The notes beneath the pieces are model-generated. The model saw only the letters and a program-made list of their open reading frames with translations. It was not told the origin of the DNA and made no database searches. A DNA stretch of 64,000 bases from Dermacentor variabilis. Its lineage: Eukaryota > Arthropoda > Arachnida > Ixodida > Ixodidae. Both the position numbers and the translations under genes were made by a program. Shown in pieces: positions 32,897 through 45,675 of the stretch (positions within the stretch are counted from its first letter, which is position 1; each line of letters starts with the position of its first letter). The stretch is from assembly GCF_050947875.1 (NCBI RefSeq), contig NC_134572.1, positions 153,719,105 to 153,783,104 of the forward strand. The letters are read 5' to 3'.

Positions 32897-35460
32897 GTAC
32901 CACGCAACCTTGTTCGTCCTGGTTACGCCAACTCTCTTACCTTTTTGCAATTTAATGTTCAGTCTGGCCGTAATAAACATGATCAGATAGAAGCATTTCT
33001 TAACGAATTCACGTTCAGGTTTGACATAATATTGATAAGTGAGACATGGTAAAACTCAGAAGATGATGTCATTTCCTTGCCCGGATACCAAATCTTCTTT
33101 CTAAATAGACCAAACCGTCGTGGCGGAGGTGTTGTTCAGATGGTGTCAGAAAGGTTTTCATTGCAGATCTCTCAAAAACCACACCAGACTATCCAGCGCT
33201 TACGGTACAACATGGATCCTATGATTTCGCTGTTTTGTATCGACCACCTGATGGTTATTGTGAAGATTTCTTGTCTTTTTAGAACAATTACTATGTTATG
33301 CTTACCAGAAAAGATTGTGCATAAACATAGGCGGTGACTGCAAAATCGAATACAGTTTCCCTCAATCTGATCTCACTCCTTGATTCTTTTGGTTGTGCGA
33401 ACGTGATAAAAACACCCACTCGAGTCACATGCCTGTCTGAATCCCTTATGTACTTATTTATTACGAACAGCCCAATGCTAGATATCAATGCTGATATCAT
33501 TGCCGCCGATCTAAGTGATCACTTGCCGATATACATGTTTTCTAAACGAAATAACACACTTAAAGCGAGCCGAAACGAATGTAAGTATATCGTCATGCAG
33601 GAAATAAATCCGAGAAGAATGAACGACTTTCTAAACCAACTTACCAACCAAGTGTCAACTGGAGACTCGTATTTGAGTGTAACAATGCTGATACGGCCTA
33701 CGATATGCTCATGCATATCATTAAAAATACGTAAACGAGTTGTTTTAAATTAAAGAAAGGTAAAAACATCTGGAAAGATACGGAAACCTTGGTTAACAAA
33801 TGAGTGTTTAAAGCTAATTCGTAAAATAAACAATTGTACTCTCACTTTGTGCAGTCTAGAAGCCAGGATGATCTTTTAGCATTTAAATAATACTGAAACT
33901 TTGCAACTTTCTTCGAGATACAAAAAAGGAGTATCTGGAAAAGCTATTTAGTGATTCTGATACCAAAGGCAACCTAGTTTCGCGCGCGCTTAATAAGCTC
34001 CTAAATCGCGACAGAAGTCGTTATCAAGAGCTCGAGATTACAGAGAATTGGAAGCAGCTAAAGGGTATAGAATTAGCAAATCGTCTCAATGAACACTTTA
34101 CGAATTTAGTTATTAGCGCTCAGTTTAGATGCCCTCAATTTTTTGGGTGCGCCCAGTGCAAATACAGCGTTTTTTTAGCCTACGACACCGCACGAGGTTT
34201 ACTCTGCTTTTATATCCTTAAAGTAAAGTAAGGCACGTGACATCGATGATCTGCAGATTAAACCAATTAAATTTGCAATAGACTTGTTAGTGCCCGCTTT
34301 CACCCACGTATTCAATGTTCGTTTGTCTACTGGCGTTTTCTCTAAAAAAATGCAACAGGCAAAGGTTACTGCTCTGTTCAAATCAGGTGGCAGAAATGAC
34401 ATGTCAAATTATCGGCCGGTGTTAATGCTCCCTGTCATATCTAAATGCTTAGAGAAGGTTATCTGTAAAAGGGTGATGTCGTTTTGTGAAAAATATCGCT
34501 TATTATCTCCGCATCAATTTGAGTTTCGTTAGGGCCGATCGACTGAATTAGCTCTATTAACACAGAAGGATTTAATTTTGAACGGCTATGAGGGAAAAAA
34601 ATTAACATTAGGCGTATTTATCGACTTTTCCAAAGCCTTTGACAGGATCAATCATATTACTCTGCTAAAAAAACTCGAACATTACGGATTCCGGGGCTTA
34701 CCCCTGGACATTCTAAAGTCATACTTAACCCATAGGAAACAATGCATTTATATCTCAGGAGAATACTCAGACCCCCTGAATTTAGACGCTCGTGTTCCTC
34801 AAGGGAGCATATTAGGACCTTTACTGTTCAACATCTACATAAATGATTTAAGAAACATCAGTAACTTACCACACTATATAATATACGCAGATGACTCCAG
34901 TCTTTTCTGCCAATCATGTAATGCTGATAACTTATCACAGCTAGCAAACACCGTCCTTGATAAACTATATTTGCGAGCGCGAAGCAAATTCTTTACAGAT
35001 TAACACTAAAAAAACTGAAGCTGTTCTTTTTGCACCCGCCCAAAAAATGTAAATCGTAATCTAAACATATTCTATCAATCAGAACGAATTGACGTCACCG
35101 CGAACGTGAAAACGCTGGGAGTGATTTTTGATCAGCATTTAAGGAGGGAGAAACACGTAGAACGCGTGGCAACAAGTATGGCAAAGGCATGCGGCGCGCT
35201 TTGTAGGCTTCGAGATGTTCTTCCGTTAAAACTACGGCTATTGCTGTATAACACCATATTTATTTCTCATGCAAATTATTGTGGTCTTGTATGGGCGACA
35301 ACGTCACAAAAATATTCAGACATCTCTTTTACAAAAAAAAGCATTACGCCATGTTGCTTGTACTTCTTACGACAGTCATACAAGTAGATTCTTTTCTATG
35401 TTTCATGTTCTCCCATTTCATTACAATTATCAGTTTAATCTCGCTATGAAATATAAAGAA
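32897..35460 (+). pseudogene. CR1-like LINE ORF2: endonuclease and reverse transcriptase
   Basis: The AP-type endonuclease starts F-L-Q-F-N-V-Q-S near 32950 with I-S-E-T-W near 33040 and S-D-H-L-P near 33515. RT motifs are N-Y-R-P-V near 34410, V-F-I-D-F-S-K-A-F-D-R-I near 34615, V-P-Q-G-S-I-L-G-P-L near 34795 and an intact catalytic Y-A-D-D at 34884-34895. The thumb region ends near 35390. Multiple stops (33049, 34530) and frameshifts make it inactive. About 680 bp of AT-rich 3' UTR follows. Confidence 0.85.
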
Positions 35461-37883
35461 ACATAAGAAATATATATAAAACAAGGCCACATGGTATTTA
35501 CGTATCTTTGTAATCCAAGCTAACCTCATCATCTCAAGTACGACATTCGGGAGCGAGAAACTTGGGCCGTGCCTTTTTTACGAACTAATCATGGAAAGGA
35601 CAGACTACCGTGCCAAATATCGGTAATACTGAAGTCTTGAAAAAGAAAATATGGATCTTAGGACTGTTTCACGTCAAATTTTGAAGGAACATTACATTAG
35701 CCGTGCGACTGCATGTGATTAGTGTATATTGTTTTTGCATTTCCTTTTCTTGGTCGTAAATTAAGTATGGAATTATTTTGTCTTTTTCTTGTATGTGAAA
35801 GTGCTTTGATATATTGTTATGTGCCTGGAAAAAGGTATTGTTTCGCGACGTTATATAAATCTGTAATTTTATGTTAGGAGAAGGCGTGTATTGGTGGTAA
35901 AAAAATGTTGGTTATAGTGTGTTTTCCAAAACGCATGTTACCGTGCCCTTAGAAATGTTTTTCAAGATATTTTAGGTATCGGTGTATTGATGAGTTAAAA
36001 CTGTTCACGAACTGTCTGCTGCCAAATACTGTATGGGTAGGGGCCTTTGTCAAGCCGCTTAAGATAGCGGCTCTTTGCTCCGGTCCTAGCATTTGTACAT
36101 TAAATGATGAATGCTGAAATAAACGAATGGAATAGAATAGAAAAAGGATGGTTCGATTCAAGCAACGCTCTTTGGATGTCGATTCACTGCCTGCTTTCAT
36201 TAGATGAGACATAACATGAACTTTACTTTTATAATGAAATATGGCCGATAGGTATAAAAGAGACACTAAGCGTGCCACGGAGACTAGAAATATGATAAGT
36301 TTTTACGGAATAAGCACAAACTGAAAAACTTATAGCGTGAAGCAAGAGGTGGCGGCTCGAGCTAGTCTAACACAGTGCTTTTTAACTTGATGGTGGTACT
36401 TACGGAAAATAAAACGAACAGAATTATTTTACGCTAGTTCCAGGCTATGAAGTAGATTCTCAGAGCTGAGTTACCATACTGCTGCGGAGGATTCTATTTT
36501 ATTGTGAACTAATGTCTTCTGCAAGGGTGCTTTTATCGAGACTGGCGTAGAGAAGGTAGGGAAGATGTATTGTAGCATGCGATTGGTATTGTTGATTATG
36601 CGACCCACGTGGATAGATCAAGTTAGAGAGGCGGCGATGTGTATGCCTAGGTAATTGGAAGAGCTCATGGGCTGAAGAGAAATGTCGTAAAGTAAGTCAT
36701 AGTGGAAAATGAAATACGAGAAATATAAGGAAGCCTTATATTTGGTAGCATCGAAAATCCAATAGCCAGCTCGTGCACCACTAGTAGATATAGCTCATGT
36801 CGTTTTTAAGGACATGTTATATAAGTTGCTTAATAACGGAAGACAACGCAATCGTCTGCAAAAGCTCGTAGATTAGTAGAGACTCAGTCAGGTAAACGAT
36901 TAACGTAAATTCGAAACAAAAATGCACCCAGAATGGAGCCCTGCTGTAGACCAAAAAAGAACACCCAATGCGGAGAACCACTGTCAATTATGTCAACCAC
37001 TGGTTACATAGTACTTGCGGTTAAAAAGAAAGTATTCTAATCACATAATGACGTTATACTCAGTGTTCATTTGTTTCAGCGCTATGAGCGGTAATTTATG
37101 ACTCACTTTCTCGAACGCTTTCGAAAAGCCAAAAAGTACACAATCACAATGTCATGGTCGGTCTAAAATTATATGAAGTGTAATACTTGTGCTTCAGAAG
37201 CGAAATTCTGGGGGAAGCAATCTTGTAAGGCTGAAATAAAGAGTTGGGTAGCTATAATTGCGAAATAGTAACTATAGATAAAGTGCTGAACCATTTTTTA
37301 CAAGAAACGCTAGATACAAGTAGAAAAGTATATTATACAGGGTAACCTTTTATACCTATTTTGTTCCCGCAGGGGCGTCTGTGTAAGCAGGCGTTTGGTG
37401 TGTTGCGACACCACGTACACGAGCACACGAGGGTTGCACCCTCCCGCGTGTAGCCGTGCGCGGCTTAGCCGTGTCTGGGGAAAAGGGGATCCTGGTGGTT
37501 GAGCCGATGCTGTGTGTTTGGACCTTTAAGGCGCCCCGGCGGAGGCAACACACCTCTTCGGCCTCGGCTTCACATAGACGACACCTCCAGACTGACCCAC
37601 CTGGAGGAAATCGGCAGTTGCCTTTTCCGGTCTCTCTCTTTCTACAACTTCGTCTTTCCCTTACTTTCCGCCTTTCCCGTCTCCTCCTCTCTTCTATTTA
37701 CTTCCTTTCTCCTTGGCGGCAAGGGTTAACCCTGTGTGGTTACCCAACCTTCGGTACACCATATTTGGTTATAGTGGCGGAGTACGACTGGCGTCGTGCA
37801 GACTTGTGTGCAAGCTCTGCCGCGTCCCCCGTTGGGCTCCGTGGTGGGCGGTCGGCGCTGTTGCCGAATGCTTATATATTTTC

Positions 37884-39050
37884 ATGGAAACTTCTTTCCC
37901 CTATCTTCCGTATCGCCCTCAGAAAGGAGGGCGCACCAAAGATGTCTTCAAGTTTTTTGGACACCAAATCCAGAATTTACCTCGCTTCTATGTTATTAAC
38001 TCTGAAAAGTCAAACAAAGCAGTGCGAACCATTTCGTCATTCCTTGTTTCAAAGTCCTTGACTGATGTTTTTGGTCCAGGTTACAAGGTGTCGAGGATGG
38101 CAAGCGGCGACCTCCTCTTGGAGCTCCGCGATCTGAAAGAATATGAGAAACTACCGAAGCTAGTGTCATTTGGGGAGACCCACATAACAGTAACCCTGCA
38201 CCGTACAATGAACACCACCCGTGGTGTTGTGTCAGGTGATGATTTGCTTGATCTCACTGAAGCGGAACTCCTGGAGGACTTCAGTGAGCAAAATGTGATC
38301 AATGTCAAAAGAATTAAGATGAGGCGAGATGGCGAAGAGATTCAGACGAAGCATCTAATAATTACCTTTGGTTCAAATGTCTTGCCCTAGTCAATCGAGG
38401 CTGGCTACATCAAGCTCCGTGGTAGGCCGTACGCACCAAATCCACTCCATTGTTTCAAATGCCAGCGCTTCGGCCACAGCTCGCAGAGTTGCCGAGGCCG
38501 CCAAACTTGTGCGAAATGCAGTGCCCAAGAACACATCTCTGAAGCTTGTGAGAACGCTCTCCAGTGTGTAAACTGTGACGGGGATCACGCCGCGTACTCG
38601 CAGTCGTGCCCCTCCTGGAAGAAGGAAAAAGAAATTGTAACGATCATAGTAAAAGAGAATGTATCGTTCAAAGAGGCACGCAGGCGGGTAGCATACCTGC
38701 CAAAGAAAAGCTTTGCAGAAGTCGCGCGTCAGGGGGCAGCGTCACAACAGCCTCCGGCGGCTGTCCGACCCACAAGCGGTGAGTCGGCAGTTACGCCATC
38801 TGCCGCCACGGTGGCTGCAGCTAGCGCTGCTCCGCCAACCGAGCAGAAGGGACCATCGACCCCGAAGGTGGGCACACCTGAGGCTGCCCCAACCTCCCCG
38901 GCCCATTCCAGCGCTGGCAACAGCAGACGCAGCCAAATCCCTCAGGGAGCCCCACCGACCTCCGAGATGGTGGGCGCAGGGGTCTTGCTCTGCAAGACGG
39001 GACTCTCTCTGGTAACTTCTCGCTCGCAAGAGCACGTGTCCGGAGCCTGA
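37884..39050 (+). pseudogene. I-type LINE ORF1, gag-like with three zinc knuckles
   Basis: The ATG at 37884 opens 389 codons interrupted by one TAG (38388-38390). The N-terminal part is a mixed alpha/beta region. After G-R-P-Y-A-P-N-P-L come C-F-K-C-Q-R-F-G-H-S-S-Q-S-C, C-A-K-C-S-A-Q-E-H-I-S-E-A-C and C-V-N-C...H...C, two CX2CX4HX4C knuckles and a variant. K-S-F-A-E-V-A-R and a low-complexity Ala/Pro/Ser tail follow. It is the RNA-packaging protein of the element. Apart from the TAG the frame is intact, unlike ORF2. Confidence 0.85.
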
Positions 39051-39060
39051 TTAGAGGCAA

Positions 39061-42000
39061 TGGACACTACACCTGTCCTCAAGGCGCACCAAACGCCTAA
39101 GGAGCAGCAGGCTCCCTCTAAGGCTTCAGAAGAGGTAAAACCCTGGTTACAGGGCCTCGAAAGAGCTCTGTAATCTAAGGCATCACTTCCGTTTCCGTAC
39201 ACACAGCACCTATTTACTTCCAATATAGATACACCAATTATTCAATGGAACGTCAGAGGTCTCCTTAGAAACTTGATGGTGTGCAAGAACTCATCCACAA
39301 ACACAATCCAAAAGTGCTGTGTTTGCAGGAAACACACTAAAAACCAAGATACACAAACTTTCTTCGACAGTATGTTACTTTCGCAAAGTTCGCGATGATG
39401 CAATCGCATCATCGGGCGGTGTTGCAATTGTAATTCAAATAAGTATAGCGTGTCAACGTATACAGCTGCGAACGTCCCTTGAAGCAGTGCCGGTTCGAGT
39501 TGTTTTGCTAAACAAACTTATCACTATTTGCCCGCTTTATATACCCCCACATTACGAACTAAGCAAATATGAATTTCAGTTCTTTATAGATGAACTGCCA
39601 GAACCCTATGTTTTTCTTGGCGATTTCAATGCACACAACTACCTGTGGGGCGACCCTCCTATAGATTCGAGACGACGTCTTGTTGAACAGTTCCTTTTTT
39701 CTTCTGGTGCGTGCCTGTTGAATAAGAAGAAACTGACATATTACTCTCTTGCACCCAGAACCTGCTCTTCAATAGATCTTAGCATAGTTTCACCGTCTAT
39801 ACTGCCTGGACTTGAATGGGAAGATACCAACAACCGTTACGGCAGCGACCACTTCACTATACTGCTAAGAACATCTAAAGCAAACGAATATCCACAACAG
39901 GCTCCTAGGTGGAAGATCGATACAGCCGACTGGTAGAAATTCCGAACTCTTACTAGTATCTCATGGGCTGACATGTCTTTGTTAGGAATTGATGCTGCTG
40001 TGGAGTATATTACAGTCTTCATAACAGATGCCGCATATAAATGCATATCTGAAGTAAGGGGCTCGGCATGCAAACGGCGCGTCGTGTGGTGGAAAGACGA
40101 ATGTAGGATCGCTCGTAAGAACCAAAACAAAACGTGGGGGTCGTCACCCGCCTCCCCCACTTCGGAGAATCTTACTAACTTTAAAAAAGTAAAATCCGAA
40201 GGCAGGAGAACACGCAGCCAGAAGAAAGAGCTGGCAGAAGTTCTTACCGAGTAACTCGTATACAGATGAGGCCAAAGTCTGGAACAAGGTTAATAAGATA
40301 ACAGGGCGACAAACATACTCCCTCCGTTTTGTAAACACACAAGCCGATACTCTGCAAGACCGGGCAGATTCATTTGGGAAGCATTATGAGAGTGTGTGAA
40401 GTTCAACCAGTTCTTCACAATCTTTTCTCAAATATAAACAAATAGAGAACGTAAGCCATTCCCAAGAAAATGTCAAGAGAATGAGCCTTACAACCGTCCG
40501 TTTAGTATTGCCGAGTTGAGAGCTGCCTTGAGCTCATGCAAGAGCTCTGCAGCCGGATCTGACAGAATCATGCATGAAATGACCAAGAACCTACACAATC
40601 ACACTCAAGTTACACTACCCACAATTTTCAACATCATTTGGGTTGCAGGATACCTTCCAACTACATGGAAAGAAGTCATTGTGGTTCCTGTTTTTGAAAC
40701 AAGGCAAAGTTCCTTCCTCAGTGACAAGCTACCGCCCGATAGCCCTCACAAGTAGCCTTTGTAAGGTATTTGAAAAAATGATTATTCGGCGACTCATTCA
40801 CATCCTTGAACTGAGCAAAATGCTTGATCCCCATCAGTGTGGCTTCAGAGAAAGGCGCTCCACAACTGATCATCTTATACGTATTGAAGGAAATATCCCG
40901 GATGCATTTATACACAAACAGTGTTTCTTATCCATATTTCTCGATATGGAGAAAGCGTACGACGCAGCGTGGCGTACGCTGCGTATCTTAAGAGACTTGT
41001 CAGAAATGGGCATCTATGGTAATATGCTAAATCTAATAGCTGTCTGTCCAATCGTACCTTCCGGGTAAAAGTCGGCAATATACTTTCACGTCTTTTTACG
41101 CAAGAAACGGTTGTACTCCAAGGAGGCGTGCTCAGCTGCACGCTCCTCATCGTGAAGATGAACACGCTTCGTGCTTCGTTACCACCGGCCATCTATTATT
41201 CTGTCTACGTGGACGACATTCAAATAGCTTTCAAATCCTGTAACCTCCGATGTCCAAGGGACAGATACAGCACGGCCTAAACAAAGTGTCAAAGTGGGCA
41301 GACAAAAATGGATTTAAGATCAACCCTAACAAAAGTTCTTGTGTTGTTTTTACAAGAAAGAGAGGCCTGATCCCAGATCCTTGCTTAGAACTGAGTGGAC
41401 AACAGATACCTGTAAAAAAAAAGAGCACAAATTTCTAGGTGTTCTACTTGACTACAGACTCGCTTTCGTCCCACACATTAAACTCAGGAAAGAAAAATGT
41501 CTAAAAAGAATGAACATAATGAAACTTCTATCCCAGACTACTTGGAGTAGTAACAGGAAGTGTTTAATGAATCTCTATAAGAGCCTCCTTTGATCACGAT
41601 TGGATATGGTGCCGTGATTTATCACTCTGGCGCTCCGAGCGCGCTAAAGATGCTAGACCAAGTCCACCACCTATGAATCCGACTGGTCACTGGCGCTTTC
41701 AGAACAGGTCCCATACAAAGTTTATATGTAGAATCAAATGAGTGGTCAGTTCATCTGCAGAGAACATGCATCAGCCAAACATATTTTCTTAGCGTCCACT
41801 CTAATTCTCAACATCCGTGTTTTAATACCGTTAACAATATGACATATGCTACACTCTTTCGTAATCATCCCTCCGTTAGACAGCCTTTCTCGCTGCGTGT
41901 GAGGGAGCTTAGTCATGAAATGCATGTCCCACTCCTCGAGCTTCGCCTAATGCATCCAGCCAAGCTGCTACCTCCTTGGGACTGGCAGCTGATACAATGC

Positions 42001-42850
42001 GATATATCCTTCATGCAAGTTACAAAACACGCTCCAGAGATTGAAATCCAAATGCATTTCCGGGAACTCCAGTACAAACAGTCCTGCACGGAGTTCTACA
42101 CAGATGCATCGAAGTCACACGACGGGGTGTCCTATGCAGCCGTCGGTCCATGCTTCTCGGAATCCGATGTACTGTATCCGGAAACTAGTATCTTTACGGC
42201 TGAGGCCTACGCACTGTTGTCAGCTTTAAAGCATATAAAGAAATCAAAACTCCAGAAATCAGTTATATATACTTACTCCCTTAGTGTTGGGAAGGCCGTG
42301 ATTCGTTCTCTAACCACAAAAATCCGGTAATTAATAACTCTACTCCGTCCTGTGTAAAGCATATATATCTAACCAACATTTTATTATATGCTGGGTGCCT
42401 GGACATAGGGGCATCTAGGGTAACGTTCTAGCGGACCAGATGGCCACATTAACTTCATTGCATGCAGTTAATCCTACTCCTTCGCTCCCTGTCACAGACC
42501 TGAAGCCTTTCTTAAGAAGGAAACTGCGAAACCACTGGCAACGTATGTGGGACGTAGAAGTAAATAACAAACTGCACGTGATAAAGCCACAGTTAGGTTC
42601 TTGGCCCTCCGTAACAAAATCACGGCGAACAGATGTCCTATTATGTCGCCTCAGATAGGACACAGATTTGGCACGCATAACTTTTTACTCACTGAAAATG
42701 ATCCTCCAACCTGCGGTAGATGCGGGGAGAGGCTGACCGTTCTGCACGTCCTCCTGGACTGACGGGCAGCCGAATCTGAGAGATAGGAACATTTTTTCCT
42801 AGCACACCGGCAGCACATCCCTCTACGTCCTGTATTGCTACAAGGCGCAT
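39061..42850 (+). pseudogene. I-type LINE ORF2: EN, RT, RNase H, zinc motif
   Basis: Endonuclease: I-I-Q-W-N-V-R-G near 39240, C-L-Q-E-T-H near 39325, G-D-F-N-A-H near 39620, S-D-H-F near 39845. RT: S-Y-R-P-I-A-L-T near 40735, H-Q-C-G-F-R near 40835, L-D-M-E-K-A-Y-D-A near 40945 and Y-V-D-D at 41206-41217. RNase H: F-Y-T-D-A-S near 42090, T-A-E-A-Y-A near 42200, then T-Y-S where the family has S-D-S near 42270, so a third acidic residue is lost. V-P-G-H-R-G near 42395 and C-G-R-C-G...H near 42715 close it. There are many stops and shifts. Confidence 0.85.
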
Positions 42851-43498
42851 AACCGCTATTTGACACCAACGCGTCCTAAGTTTTCTGAAAGATGTGTTGC
42901 ATGTTATTAGCCCCACATGTTTGTAGCGGGTCCTCTGTTCAGAGGATGCCGCTGTGATAGCTCTTTCGCATAGCACATGCCTCTAGGCCCTTGTGTTTCA
43001 AGGGCTCTGGCGAGGCAGCAGTGCTCCAGGTAATTTTACCATCTCATATACTTTCTAGTTTGCATCATTCTTTTACGATCGATTTCAATGCTCATAGAAC
43101 GCGTCATTTGTCATTGACATAATCTTATTACGGATGGATTTTACGCACTCTAGAGCAACTATTTTAAGGCCCCTTTACAGCAGCGCCACACCAACTTACC
43201 TACATTGCAAACTCATCACCGCGGAGCTGGCGCGCTTTGGCCATATCTGGCCATTGCGCCAATAAAAACCATACATTCAACTCAATTACCTATTTTGTAC
43301 ACCGGAACCCCTTTTCCAACTTACCAGTCAAGAGAGAGTGCGCAGTCATCTGCACTAGGGAAACATCTTGGAACTTAGTAAAGGAGAAATGGAGCTGGTA
43401 CCTTTTGAGATATTAGAAATAGCTGAGTCACAACCTGGGCACGAAGGTAGATACATAAAGAGAATGAAGCGCAGCAGAGAAGTATATATAGACACACC

Positions 43499-44029
43499 CG
43501 TAGGGTACAAGTGCCGCAAAAGCATTAATCGTTGCGGTATAAGGTGCAAGATTCGTAACAACCATCCTCGACAAAACGAAGCATGTTTCGCATTAAGATG
43601 TCAAGCGGAGTTTAGCCGGTTTATTTTTTTTCCTTTTGACTGCTTGTAGCTTTAAAGATTTTCATGCTTTGCTTAAACATTACATATTACCTTAAGTTCA
43701 AGCAGGATAAAAGAGATTGCGTGAGATTTTAAAGATATATTCCTAATAAATGTTGTATGATCTAATATGTCTTTACCTGTCCCATTTTACGCGGAAAGGT
43801 GATTTCTATACACGTCATTCTAGCTGGGCGTTCTAAAAGTATTTACATAAGGGGACCTGTGGCGCGGACTAAGGGCGACACTGCGCAAAAAAATGTCGTG
43901 CTCCACAATTCCTTTACTTTTTTCAATGCCTCCCGCACAGTTCAACAGTCTAGCCATTCTCCAGCGTGGCATTCTCTTATATTCAATGTGCAGCTTCAAA
44001 TGCCTTGTTTTCTTTCAGCGGCAAGAGGC
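43499..44029. other. no recognisable gene
   Basis: This is spacer between the right end of copy B and the next LINE fragment. It is AT-rich, with no frame carrying a known motif. Confidence 0.45.
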
Positions 44030-45290
44030 CCCCTACCCCCCCCCCCCCCTCAAACCGAGGCAAGCAAGAAAATCGAGATCATGGAAAGGAATCGCATACC
44101 AGGCGGCGGAGTCGTCAGAGATCTTGCTCAAAATTCTAGGCACGCAATTTCAAGCCTCTAGTATCCAAGCAAGAGAGGGCTCCGCAGGCTAAGCATCAGA
44201 CGGCGGCCTCCGCCACACTACGTGTAAGCAGGCGCCAGTAGTGTCTCCCGCCGCCGATCTAATAACTTATAGGCCAGACTGTGAAATAATTTTATAGAAA
44301 AACGATATTTTAATGGACAGCCTTTAAGAGATCCGAAGGGAGCTGGCTGATTTAAAAAAAAAACGGGATAAGCCCCACACAAACAAATCCATGCCAAGAG
44401 AAACTAAGAACGCGAACCCACAGGTGACAGGAAAATAGGATAAACTGGATACCATAGCGCAACAAATCCAACTTCTTTTCATTTGCCCAAATGATAACTG
44501 GAGGACTCCACTTCTGACACCACGAAACAAGAACCGAAGAAACGAAATAGTGTCAGCCCAGGAGCTCTTACACGCCGACCTAAAGAGAGATCGCTGACTG
44601 ACAGTGAATGTACTGTAGATGGCTGGTCGCTACATGAGAGTAGCCTAAAACCTCGAGGTCTGGCAATGGAACTGCAGGACTGTTAGAGCTAAACACGCAG
44701 CACTTTCGAGTTTTACAGATGCGATGCATGTTCCCCCGGATATCATATGCATACAAGAACCAGGCTAGAGGATACCGAACCTCAAAAGATACAAGATGCA
44801 CAAGCAACCTGACCATTCTGAGATAGCAGCACGGACACGGGCTGACATATCGGTGAGCGTGGATTACCTCTCTAACTTCGGTGTGCAAACTGAGGTCCTC
44901 GCAGTCTGGCCATGCAGACGCTGCAGACCGAAAACAGTTATTGCCAAGGTCTACACTCCACCTAGAGACAGGGAGGCAAAGTTCGACAAGCTGTTGACGG
45001 CCCATTTGCGCAAAGTGAAAAGCAATGACCGGGCAATTAAATTATCCTAGGGGACTTTAACGCTCGACATACTGATTAGGGCTATGATCGATGCACCCCT
45101 GAAGGCGAAAGGCTAGCCGACCTCACGGAGGAGTATGAGCTGATCTTGCTGACGTGACCGGGTGGGCAAACCAGAGCGGGAAGCAGTGTAATAAAAGACA
45201 CCACACCGGTCCAACTTTCATCAATAATGACCGGCGTTACCTCATCAACCTAGGGGAAGACTTTGTGTGCTCACTTCCAAGCTCTTCTGC
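44030..45290 (+). mobile_element. I-type LINE fragment (ORF1 end and endonuclease)
   Basis: A short basic, proline-led ORF1 segment (after a C-run at 44036-44049) and a lysine-rich coiled coil near 44330-44440 precede an endonuclease that begins L-E-V-W-Q-W-N-C near 44655. It continues I-I-C-I-Q-E-P-G near 44740, V-Y-T-P-P near 44950 and D-F-N-A-R-H-T-D near 45055. The order matches 51000-51850 of the 49.5-kb LINE. There are several stops, and the element is lost after about 45290, before any RT. Confidence 0.75.
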
Positions 45291-45299
45291 TAATATCTC

Positions 45300-45670
45300 C
45301 TAATAATAATTTAATAATGTCTGCTAATATTTGATCATAGAAAAAATATCCTTTTATCTAATTCTTTGACCGCGCCATTTTTTTCGGGTAGAATTATTGT
45401 CCGGGTTCCATAGGAATATAGAACTAAAATAGCAATTTTTTATCTGCTACAGGCGAGTTCAGTTCATATGATCCACAAAAACATGTTTATGCAGGGAGAA
45501 CATGTGCGCTACTTCAGTGTACCTTACTTGCTATAGATGGATCAGTTCTTTGTTATAAACAATATCCAGAAGGAAACGAGGCCTTGTTTGATGTCACGCG
45601 GATGTTTTTCCTGTGAACTTAATGATGACGCTGAATAGCTCGCACACACATATTTGAAAGCGCTAGGTTG
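45300..45670. other. upstream region of putative secreted-peptide gene
   Basis: The stretch is AT-rich with no reading frame. Its right part resembles 48270-48430 weakly, consistent with a duplicated 5' flank. Confidence 0.4.
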
Positions 45671-45675
45671 TTTTG

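Larger units (their letters stand above)
32167..36145 (+). mobile_element. CR1-like LINE, 5'-truncated
   Basis: The element begins inside ORF1 and ends with ...AATAAACGAATGGAATAGAATAGAAAA. It interrupts copy B at the point equivalent to 7608 in copy A (flanks CTGGGAG and GGTTCGA). It encodes a coiled-coil ORF1 and an EN-RT ORF2 without RNase H. Assignment to the CR1/Jockey branch is based on RT motifs and the CR1/L1-like ORF1; the exact clade is not resolved. Confidence 0.82.
37365..43286 (+). mobile_element. near full-length I-type LINE with RNase H, 12-bp target duplication
   Basis: It is 5.92 kb, from a GC-rich 5' UTR starting near GCAGGGGCGTCTG to a 3' end ...CCAATAAAAACC. It is bounded by the exact direct repeat TACCTATTTTGT at 37353-37364 and 43287-43298; copy A holds the unoccupied site at 8805-8816. 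It carries ORF1 with three zinc knuckles and ORF2 with EN, RT, RNase H and a terminal zinc motif. Because the RNase H follows the RT I call it I-group, although ORF1 resembles Jockey-type nucleic-acid-binding proteins. Confidence 0.9.
26170..43495 (+). repeat. copy B of the large direct duplication, with nested insertions
   Basis: It matches 2196-8995 in order: Ty3 pol end (26170-27600), LTR (27632-27780), the non-coding flank with the three ~440-bp units (28917-30710), and the terminal part ending TAGTAAAGGAGAAATGGAGC... near 43380-43490. Insertions absent from copy A are a SINE (28191-28427), an RTE fragment (29733-30080), a CR1-like LINE (32167-36145) and an I-type LINE (37365-43286). After their removal the two copies are of similar length. 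Non-coding stretches between the insertions show no supported gene. Confidence 0.85.

Noticed and set aside
37456..38061. 201-codon frame overlapping the LINE 5' UTR and ORF1
   Set aside because: It lacks motifs and overlaps, in another frame, the zinc-knuckle ORF1 that starts at 37884.
38742..39223. Several minus-strand frames rich in Gly, Ala and Arg
   Set aside because: They are shadows of the GC-rich Ala/Pro/Ser tail of ORF1.
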